A DNA stretch of 64,000 bases from Chryseobacterium fluminis. GTDB lineage: Bacteria > Bacteroidota > Bacteroidia > Flavobacteriales > Weeksellaceae. Made by a program: the position numbers and the translations under genes. Every line of letters begins with the position of its first letter. Position 1 is the first letter of the stretch. This document shows positions 49,635 through 56,706 of this stretch, piece by piece. The stretch spans positions 4,216,001-4,280,000 of the forward strand of contig NZ_CP111121.1 of assembly GCF_026314945.1 (NCBI RefSeq), in the 5' to 3' direction. The notes beneath the pieces were generated by a model. It was not told where the DNA came from. It worked only from the letters and a program-made list of their open reading frames with translations, and made no database searches.

Positions 49635-52600
49635 ATGTCAAAACAGGGCGTTTCAAGAATTACCGGAAATCCTCATCCGAAAGTGGGTGAGCAGACATCC
49701 TATACTATTGAGGAATGGTATCCGGCAACTCCCCAAACTAAAAAAAATCCGGCTATGGTAACCTGGGAACTGTTTAAAAGACGTTTCAACGGAAGCTATA
49801 CCACCACTAATATCAAGAAAGTAGGAAGCGGAGATTTTACATTCGGAGAAGTAGCTTCAAAGCATACCTATCGCCTGGAGGCCTATCTTCATTCTTCGGA
49901 AGGCCAGGGCCCTTCCACGATCGATATTAACCCCGTACCGGCAGGTGTTCCGAAAATCAATAAAGTAGAACTGCTTTATAGCGACGATTCCGTAGGAACA
50001 GTGTTCAGTTATCATGAAAAATTAATTGCTAAAGCTCAATGTGTTAACCTCAGAGGTGAAAAATTATTATTTACACTTTGGGAAGACAGTGCAGCAGGCA
50101 ATGGTCATAATACAGGAAATTTATTTGTGGACAGTAAACAGGCCGTTGTTGAAAGTAACGGGACTGCCACAGCCGAATTTATACTGACAAAAGCACTGAT
50201 GCAAAAAGCAGTGAACGGGGAAAGAGAGCCTCAGAAACTGGAGTTTTATGTCACCGTAGAATATTATGAAAACAGAAAGCATGCAACGAACAATATAGAC
50301 GTTCAGAATCCGGAATACAGAGGACCCGCCCGGCCTGGAACAGCAGAACCGGCACAGCATCCCGCACCTTCCCCGGATAATAACCCGACTGTACAACCGG
50401 AAGAATCAGCTACCGAAAAACCTGCTTCTAAAAAAGAAGAAAACGGAATCGGAGATCCCGCTGCTGAAAAACCGGTTGACTATCAGGAAGCAAAGGGAAC
50501 GGTAGAACCTGAGCAAACCCCTACTCAGCAGGCTCCTGAAGGAAAAAGTACCAGTGTGGTGGAAGAACTGAAAACGGAAAGCCTTCTTGATGCTTATTTT
50601 GCCAAAGAAGAGTTTACCGTACAAACGGACGAGCCCGACGGGCAGCATACGTATACTTTTCAAGGCAATAACAATAATATCAACAAAGACAGTGTAGCCA
50701 ATATCATTAAAACGAAGGTAGATGCTTCAGTGAAAAAAGATAAAAAATATGCTAAACTTGAAACAATAAAAGCAGCATTTACCAAAACATCCTACGCGAA
50801 AGGAGAATCTGTCTCTTTTGCCCTCCATAAACTCGGGCCGGCTTATGTAAGAATCAACAATGCTCCACTGGAAGATGAGGTTTATATAGTAGCCACCACG
50901 ATGTTGCTGGACGGTAAGGAAGTAAACATTAACATACGCGAAAAAGAGCCTATTCTCGTAGAGAAAGATGCAAACCTTCCGGTATTGGAAGCAAAAGAAA
51001 ACGGAAATGAGCTCACAACATTAAAGGCCACTGCCCAGAACGGTATTGCAAAAGTGAAGATTAAACTTCGTCCGAAATCTGACGACACTTTGAAAGCCTG
51101 GCAGGATAAACTGAGTGGGATCAAAGACGGAACACATACTTACACCTTTGGAGGTAACGGAAATAATACGGGAACCGAAGCACAGAAAAAGAGGATTGCC
51201 GGGATTATTTTAAATAAAATCAAAGCCGAACTGACTGAGCAGAAAAAGTTTGCGAAGGTAGAAACCATTGAGGCTGCTTTAACGAAACAGGTTTACAATA
51301 AAGACGAGCAGGTAACCTTTGATGTTTATAAAAGTGTCACCGAATTTCTGTGGCTTAAAGCAGACTGTCAGGGAAACCTTAAAAAACATGAGGGCGAATT
51401 CCTCAAAAAGGAAGGTGCCTATTTTGAAATCGGAAAAAAATGCCCGAGGTGTAAAGAGAAAATCACGCTGGAACAGATTGAGTCTTTATTTGGCGTACTT
51501 CCGAACCACAAGGCTTTCAGACAGGAAATCGTCGATAATCTGAACAAATACATTTTCGATTCCGGAAAAGATATTCATATTGATACCTGCTTGCGGAAAG
51601 CCCATTTCTTCGCTCAGGTAGGCGCTGAAACATCAGGAATAAATCCCGACTGGATGGTGGAAACCGATGCCGTTCCCTATGGTGCCTCCAATATTACGGC
51701 AAGTTTATTTGGGGAAAGAGCGACGAAACTGAGCAGTCAGGGGAAGATCAATGAATATTGTGCAGAAAGACCTCAGAAAAAATTACTTAGCTTTTTATAT
51801 GCCGCGGAAAATGGTTTTGGAAACGGAAACGGGAATGAAGCGAGTGGCGACGGATATACTTTCAGAGGGCGCGGCCTGAAGCAGTTAACCGGTCGTGGAA
51901 ATTATAAACAGGCGTCCACCTATTTAAAGGAGATTTTCCCTGACGAATATATTGATCTTGAAGCCAATCCCGACAAAGTAAAAGAAGCCAAGTATGCGGT
52001 GCTCTCTGCCATTGCTTACTGGGAAAGCGTGGAAGTCTGGAAAACTGCAGATACCATAAAAGTGTCTACCGATGATAACATCAAAAAAATAAGAAGAACC
52101 GTCAATGGAGGAACAGCTGGCTGGAAAAAAGCCAAAGAATATTTCGAAAAAGGAATTGATGTATTTAAAGTAAATTCCTGTTCTCCCGTAGAAAGCGACT
52201 CTACATGGCATGATCCTATCGATAATCCCCAGAGGACTTATTATAACTCATCAGGAGCACATAAGGAGCAGAATGGTGCTTTCGGACCGGTAAGAACTAA
52301 AATAGAAAATGGAGTAGCCGTTCCGAAAAACCATCAGGGACTAGATATTTTTGCAGATGTGGACACGCCGTGTAAAGCCTGTCTTGACGGGACTATTGTA
52401 AGTTACAGCAACGAAGGAGCCAACGGATACGGCAATGTACTGGTTCTGGAAGTTAGCGGGGAAGATCTGCGGAATGCAAAAAGGGCCTATACTCATGAAT
52501 TTACCGCTGAAGTGGAAAGTGGAACCGGATTTGATATCAATGCAGAAAAATTTTACCTCCGGTATGCCCACTTAAAATCGGCGGAAAAAACCAGCGGGAC

Positions 52601-52805
52601 GGTAACGGCAGGAGAACTGATCGCCCATTCAGGAGATTCGGGAAATGCCAGCGGAGTGCCGAATCCGCATCTTCATTTTGAAGTAGCCATGAAAGCTACA
52701 GGAAACGGAACAGGTCTTCAAAACCGATATAATCCGGCTTATTTTGTGAGATTGACGGCGATAGACCAGCCGGCTCAGGAAACCGTGAAAAATGCAAGAT
52801 CATAG
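49635..52805 (+). CDS. T6SS effector with GH19-type glycoside hydrolase and M23 endopeptidase domains
   Basis: 1056 residues, no signal peptide, as in T6SS cargo. An N-terminal Ig-like domain of about 220 residues is followed by a Pro/Glu-rich linker (about 236-330). Two 80-residue repeats share HTYTF (about 335-415 and 498-580). A Cys segment with CPRC precedes a GH19 chitinase/lysozyme-like domain (about 618-855) with acidic Glu665 in AETSG and RGLKQLTGRGNY. A LytM/M23 domain closes the protein (about 870-1045), with zinc ligands His900 and Asp904 in HQGLD and His1012/His1014 in HLHFE. It should cut both glycan and peptide parts of peptidoglycan. Confidence 0.85.
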   Translation: MSKQGVSRITGNPHPKVGEQTSYTIEEWYPATPQTKKNPAMVTWELFKRRFNGSYTTTNIKKVGSGDFTFGEVASKHTYRLEAYLHSSEGQGPSTIDINPVPAGVPKINKVELLYSDDSVGTVFSYHEKLIAKAQCVNLRGEKLLFTLWEDSAAGNGHNTGNLFVDSKQAVVESNGTATAEFILTKALMQKAVNGEREPQKLEFYVTVEYYENRKHATNNIDVQNPEYRGPARPGTAEPAQHPAPSPDNNPTVQPEESATEKPASKKEENGIGDPAAEKPVDYQEAKGTVEPEQTPTQQAPEGKSTSVVEELKTESLLDAYFAKEEFTVQTDEPDGQHTYTFQGNNNNINKDSVANIIKTKVDASVKKDKKYAKLETIKAAFTKTSYAKGESVSFALHKLGPAYVRINNAPLEDEVYIVATTMLLDGKEVNINIREKEPILVEKDANLPVLEAKENGNELTTLKATAQNGIAKVKIKLRPKSDDTLKAWQDKLSGIKDGTHTYTFGGNGNNTGTEAQKKRIAGIILNKIKAELTEQKKFAKVETIEAALTKQVYNKDEQVTFDVYKSVTEFLWLKADCQGNLKKHEGEFLKKEGAYFEIGKKCPRCKEKITLEQIESLFGVLPNHKAFRQEIVDNLNKYIFDSGKDIHIDTCLRKAHFFAQVGAETSGINPDWMVETDAVPYGASNITASLFGERATKLSSQGKINEYCAERPQKKLLSFLYAAENGFGNGNGNEASGDGYTFRGRGLKQLTGRGNYKQASTYLKEIFPDEYIDLEANPDKVKEAKYAVLSAIAYWESVEVWKTADTIKVSTDDNIKKIRRTVNGGTAGWKKAKEYFEKGIDVFKVNSCSPVESDSTWHDPIDNPQRTYYNSSGAHKEQNGAFGPVRTKIENGVAVPKNHQGLDIFADVDTPCKACLDGTIVSYSNEGANGYGNVLVLEVSGEDLRNAKRAYTHEFTAEVESGTGFDINAEKFYLRYAHLKSAEKTSGTVTAGELIAHSGDSGNASGVPNPHLHFEVAMKATGNGTGLQNRYNPAYFVRLTAIDQPAQETVKNARS

Positions 52806-52862
52806 GTGAAAACAGAAATAATCAGGTCAACAGAATAAATAGTGAACAGTAGATAAGATATC

Positions 52863-53471
52863 ATGCACAGGTTTTTAAAAGTATTTTTTTTATTTGGATT
52901 ATTCCTTTGGAGCTTATTGTACAACAGTCAGCTGTCTGAGGTGAAATTTTCTGAACGTTCAGGCGGAAGTTCGTATGGAAATAAATTAAAGGAAATTTCT
53001 TTCGATGCCATAGGTGCCTTTACCTTTAATCATAAAGAAAACTCTTTCGTACACAAAACAACCAGACTTACAGATACGAAAGATGGTGGTTTTGATATCT
53101 TTAAAAGAAATAAGAAAATAACCCATATCGATTTTTCGGATTTTGAAGGACCGGGATTTTCGGTGTACTCGTATCAGTCCAGTAAGGATAAAGCAACAGA
53201 AATTATCATGATCGAAGGACAGGCTGATATAGGAACCGCATGGTATTACGCCGTAGTAGTCAAAAATGAGAAGCTGCTTGATCAGTTTTATATCAATGAA
53301 CCCAGAAGTAATTCTGAAACCACGGACATCAAAGATTTTATCAGCATTTCCCTGATGGATAAAAAGCTGATCTTTAAATTTAATAAAGATAAGATCGCTC
53401 CCTATTCAGTAGCTTCTGAGAGTTTGAAAACGGATAACCGGTACCTTTATCTGGAAAAAGAAATACAGTAA
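52863..53471 (+). CDS. Exported hypothetical protein, candidate immunity factor
   Basis: 202 residues with a signal peptide (FFLFGLFLWSLLYNS, then Q). The mature domain is beta-rich (FSERSGGSSYGNKL, ITHIDFSDFEGPGFSVY, FISISLMDKKLIFKFN). No family recognised. It begins 57 bp after the wall-degrading effector in the same direction. Because the effector acts in the periplasm, its immunity protein must be exported, so this gene is the first candidate. The match is by position only. Confidence 0.6.
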   Translation: MHRFLKVFFLFGLFLWSLLYNSQLSEVKFSERSGGSSYGNKLKEISFDAIGAFTFNHKENSFVHKTTRLTDTKDGGFDIFKRNKKITHIDFSDFEGPGFSVYSYQSSKDKATEIIMIEGQADIGTAWYYAVVVKNEKLLDQFYINEPRSNSETTDIKDFISISLMDKKLIFKFNKDKIAPYSVASESLKTDNRYLYLEKEIQ

Positions 53472-53486
53472 CAGAAACAGATTCCT

Positions 53487-54098
53487 ATGAACAATATAAA
53501 AAATATCAAAAGTTTTTGCCTTTATATACTACTTCTGTCACTTTTATTGCTGTCGGGATGTAAAAAAAGCGCAGACCCTGAAATAAAGAACGATGCCGGG
53601 AAGACAAAATTTTCTTCGGTTAATGCAAGCGTATCAGTTGGTGAGAAAATGACCGCTCCGGTACCGGAATATAAGAAGGATAATAATAAAGAAGGGTCGT
53701 ATGTCGCCGATTTAAAAGGCAGCTGGGCCGTCAACTGTGACAACGGACTGACCGAACTTTCTATTGATAAAAATGAAGGATTTATGACGTTGTATTCGGA
53801 TAATGCCATTTACATTAATGTGACGGTTAAAAAATCACCGGATACTCCTGATTTCCTGATTTACTTTAAAAGCACCGATTCGCAGAAAAGATTTTATAAA
53901 GACAAACCGAATGTCAACGATTCGGAAATTTCTAAAGACAAACCTATCGGAAAATTATCTTCAGATAAAAATAATCTTAGACTAGAATGGTTTGGTTTAT
54001 ACAACAACAGAATTCAGAAATTTGAATTTAAAGACAATTTTATCATGATCCGGGAAAACGGAGGAAAAAATCCGGTCACATTATCTAAATGCACATAA
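53487..54098 (+). CDS. Lipoprotein, candidate immunity factor
   Basis: 203 residues, lipobox LSGC (Cys25). The mature region is a Lys-rich stretch followed by a beta domain (GSWAVNCDNGLTELSIDKNEGF), with the C-terminal strand VTLSKCT. It starts 15 bp after the previous gene and ends the unit at a terminator. It shares the pattern W-A/x-N-C-D/E-x-G with the lipoprotein at 54231 (CEDGRF), so the two may be related immunity proteins. Unrecognised family. Confidence 0.6.
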   Translation: MNNIKNIKSFCLYILLLSLLLLSGCKKSADPEIKNDAGKTKFSSVNASVSVGEKMTAPVPEYKKDNNKEGSYVADLKGSWAVNCDNGLTELSIDKNEGFMTLYSDNAIYINVTVKKSPDTPDFLIYFKSTDSQKRFYKDKPNVNDSEISKDKPIGKLSSDKNNLRLEWFGLYNNRIQKFEFKDNFIMIRENGGKNPVTLSKCT

Positions 54099-54121
54099 AA
54101 TAATTTTATCTGAAACATAGT

Positions 54122-54153
54122 CAGGTTGTAGAATATTCTATAACCTGTTTTTT
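54122..54153 (+). terminator. Terminator after the candidate immunity genes
   Basis: CAGGTT (54122-54127) with AACCTG (54142-54147), further paired through GTAGAATATTCTAT, then TTTTTTAT. Same core TAGAATATTCTA as the terminator at 20485-20520. Confidence 0.8.
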
Positions 54154-54230
54154 ATGAAAATAATAAGAATATTGATCATATGATTTTTGGCACTGCAATT
54201 GCTTCAGGAGCGTTAAACAAATGTTAAATT

Positions 54231-54725
54231 ATGATTGAAAAAAAAATTATAGGCCTGGGTCTCCTGTTCTGTCTGGCATTCTCTGCCTGCAAAGAGACTG
54301 AAAAAATAGTAAACCGGACCGATAGTGATTCCGTTTCGGCTGAAAAGGCACGTGCCATTAAACCTACAGTTCCGAAAGCAACAGTTCCAGCGGAAAAAAA
54401 AGCAGATTCTCTCACCGCCGCTGAAATGGCTATGATTGAAGGCAAATTTACGGCTAAAACCTGCGAAGACGGAAGATTTTCCATCATGCTTGAAAGTAAA
54501 GGCAATAGAATTGGTTATAAAATTTTTGATAAGAAGAAAGTATTTGCATCCGGAAAAGCCAATATTTATAAAACAGATAAAAGCAACGAATTTAATCTGT
54601 CCATCGGAGCGATGGGCGGAATTCTGAAGGGAGATACGCTCACCATACAGAATTACGGAAATTCAATGAACCAGTTTGATCATTTTGGTCAGTGTGCTGA
54701 TAAATATCTCAATTTTGTAAAGTAA
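54231..54725 (+). CDS. Small lipoprotein, candidate immunity factor
   Basis: 164 residues, lipobox FSAC (Cys20). Linker rich in Thr/Pro/Lys (AIKPTVPKATVPAEKK), then a compact beta-domain (KTCEDGRFSIMLESKGNRIGYKIFDKKKVFASG) ending FGQCADKYLNFVK. The two mature cysteines may form a disulfide. It stands alone between two terminators but in the same direction as the effector and immunity genes. Immunity function is inferred from location, export and size. Confidence 0.55.
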   Translation: MIEKKIIGLGLLFCLAFSACKETEKIVNRTDSDSVSAEKARAIKPTVPKATVPAEKKADSLTAAEMAMIEGKFTAKTCEDGRFSIMLESKGNRIGYKIFDKKKVFASGKANIYKTDKSNEFNLSIGAMGGILKGDTLTIQNYGNSMNQFDHFGQCADKYLNFVK

Positions 54726-54742
54726 ACTTCTGATATAAAGAT

Positions 54743-54778
54743 AAAAGCAACGGAATATTTTTCGTTGCTTTTTCTTTT
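54743..54778 (+). terminator. Intrinsic terminator
   Basis: 10-bp stem AAAAGCAACG (54743-54752) with CGTTGCTTTT (54763-54772), then CTTTT. Closes the third small lipoprotein gene. Confidence 0.87.
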
Positions 54779-54876
54779 AGACCTCACCATATATGATTTA
54801 ATAAAAATAGTAAAGGAGAATATTTGTAAAATAAATATTTTGGATTAAATTGTATTCTGCCAAAAAAAGAAATGAT

Positions 54877-55842
54877 ATGATGGTTCATTTTATTCTTTCC
54901 GGGGAAACACTGGAAAGTATATCTGAAGAAATACGACTGGAAAATCCAAAATACCTCAAAGAATACCATAACCAGCGGTGTGCGAGAGTAGACTATATAC
55001 ATGACCGGCTGGTTCCGGGCAAAAGGCTGCTGATTCCCGGTATTAAAGAGATTATAGAATATAACAGCAGGAACGATGCTCCTTTCAAAGCAGTCCGGCT
55101 GAATCCTGAATTAATCTTTAACCCTGAGGGCCTTGATGATAAATATTTTGTTGAAATTATAGAATCTGCTGAGAGAGACGGGGAAAATATCGGGCGTAAT
55201 TTTCTTACCTATGCCGCCCGTGTAAAGTGGATCAGGCAAATAAATAATCAGCATCTGTTTGAACTGTCCAAAACTGACTTTTTCAATATGGATGGCAGCA
55301 AAATGGCGGATCTCGCAAGAGAATGTATGAACTTTATTTATCCGATGAAAATCTATACAAATCTGCAGGGAGAGGTGATGAGAATAGAGTTGTGGGATGA
55401 AATTATCAAGGGTTTCAAACACAATAAAGAAAAACTGTTCGATCTCTTCCCGGATAAATATGCCGCGATTTATATTGAAGAATTTGAGTTTATTGTTCTT
55501 GATAGAGAACTTTTTGACCGGCGAATGAAGGAGGACAGTTTTATTAAAACCTATTTTGCGGCTATAAGAAATAAATTTATTAACGGGACCTCTCACTTTG
55601 ACCAGACCATCGGAGAAGAAAATCTACCTATACAGGTTCAGCAAAAAGTTTTAGATGAGCAGTATTCAGATGAAATTGTACTCTCACAAAGCCTGATTTC
55701 TCTGCAGAAAGATATCATGTATTCGGGTACTTATTCCCTGTATACCGAAAATTCTGTAATCAGTAAAGCGGAAATTGATTATTTTATTTCGCGATACAAT
55801 GTTCAGAATAAAACTAAAATAATTATTAAACATTTACCTTAA
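54877..55842 (+). CDS. LysM-like protein of the T6SSiii locus
   Basis: 321 residues from the ATG at 54877 (MMVHFILSGETLESI); a frame from 54850 adds nine residues. The N-terminal 50 residues look like a LysM fold (VHFILSGETLESISEEI and LVPGKRLLIPG). The remaining 260 residues are mainly helical with no known domain. No signal peptide, so it is probably cytoplasmic or a T6SS passenger. It lies between the effector block and hcp. A chaperone or adaptor for a baseplate or effector is possible; I cannot assign it. Confidence 0.6.
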   Translation: MMVHFILSGETLESISEEIRLENPKYLKEYHNQRCARVDYIHDRLVPGKRLLIPGIKEIIEYNSRNDAPFKAVRLNPELIFNPEGLDDKYFVEIIESAERDGENIGRNFLTYAARVKWIRQINNQHLFELSKTDFFNMDGSKMADLARECMNFIYPMKIYTNLQGEVMRIELWDEIIKGFKHNKEKLFDLFPDKYAAIYIEEFEFIVLDRELFDRRMKEDSFIKTYFAAIRNKFINGTSHFDQTIGEENLPIQVQQKVLDEQYSDEIVLSQSLISLQKDIMYSGTYSLYTENSVISKAEIDYFISRYNVQNKTKIIIKHLP

Positions 55843-55883
55843 ATCTCTGTTATAAGAAGCTAAGAGTGTTCTTTAATTCAAAA

Positions 55884-55920
55884 GTCGTAGAATTACGACA
55901 TCAAATCGTAGAATTACGAC
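55884..55920. promoter_or_regulatory. Two tandem copies of a palindromic 15-mer upstream of hcp
   Basis: TCGTAGAATTACGAC occurs at 55885-55899 and 55906-55920, exactly 21 bp apart. Each is an inverted repeat (TCGTA/TACGA around GAAT). Two helical turns place both sites on the same face of the DNA. They end about 50 bp before the -7 element of hcp, a typical activator position. Confidence 0.7.
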
Positions 55921-55946
55921 AAAATTAAAGATTTAAATAAAATTAC

Positions 55947-55977
55947 TTTCAAAAAAACAATAACGGTTTTATCTTTG
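55947..55977 (+). promoter_or_regulatory. Promoter of hcp with a weak -33 element
   Basis: TATCTTTG at 55970-55977 matches TAnnTTTG; 19 nt upstream is TTTC (55947-55950) where TTTG is expected. The degenerate -33 suggests activation through the two upstream palindromes. The leader is about 45 nt. Confidence 0.6.
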
Positions 55978-56027
55978 TTTAACAATCACTGAGTAACAAC
56001 ATTATTAACGATTAAAATTTACAAATC

Positions 56028-56432
56028 ATGGCAGCAAATTCAAGAGGAATTTTAAAATTCAACGGAGGTGAAGGACAAAAGCTATTAAAGCTGAACTACG
56101 GAGTATCAAGATCTACAGATGTATCCGGCAGAGTAGCTTCAGACCCTTCCAACGCACTTATTAAAGTAACAGTAGAGGCTACTGAAAAATCAGACATCCT
56201 TGAAAGCTTATTGAACGGAAAATATAAGCCAACGACAGGAGAAATCACATTCAACAAATCTCACGAAGAAGGTACATTAATTACTTTAAGCTGGGAAAAC
56301 GGATATGTTATCCAGCATGAAGTGGACTTCGATGCAGTAGATGAAAACAGCATGTTGATCAGCTTTATCGTAAGCGCTGAAACCATCAGCTACGGTAATT
56401 CTGAATATAAAGGGTTATGGCCTGGAGTATAA
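56028..56432 (+). CDS. tssD: T6SSiii tube protein TssD (Hcp)
   Basis: 134 residues, no signal peptide. The sequence fits the Bacteroidota TssD family: N-terminal SRGILKFNGGEGQKLLKLNYG, LNGKYKPTTGEITFNKSHEEGT, and the C-terminal EYKGLWPGV. It forms the hexameric rings of the inner tube. Own promoter, own terminator, so it can be expressed far above the rest of the locus. Confidence 0.92.
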   Translation: MAANSRGILKFNGGEGQKLLKLNYGVSRSTDVSGRVASDPSNALIKVTVEATEKSDILESLLNGKYKPTTGEITFNKSHEEGTLITLSWENGYVIQHEVDFDAVDENSMLISFIVSAETISYGNSEYKGLWPGV

Positions 56433-56457
56433 TCAGCATTTAACTAACATTCATAAT

Positions 56458-56488
56458 AAAAGACTGTCCCTTCAAGACGGTCTTTTTT
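56458..56488 (+). terminator. Intrinsic terminator of hcp
   Basis: AGACTGTC (56461-56468) with GACGGTCT (56476-56483), one G:T wobble, then a T-run of six. Confidence 0.85.
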
Positions 56489-56706
56489 ACCATTACAGAA
56501 CAGATCTGTCTTATATTGCTATGCATTGAATAATATGGATAGGTTATTTCTCAAGACCTATTTTTACAATATAAAAAAAACTAATATCTTAGTAAAGAAT
56601 TAAAACTGTTAATGATTATGGTTTAATCCTTATAGAACATTACAGAAAACCAAATCAAAGACATCACATCACACCGGATAAATATTAATTTGAGAAAAAT
56701 TGTAAA

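Noticed and set aside
55884..55920. Two identical 15-mers considered as the start of a CRISPR or an att-like duplication
   Set aside because: Only two copies with a 6-bp spacer; palindromic and placed upstream of a promoter, so an operator pair explains them better.
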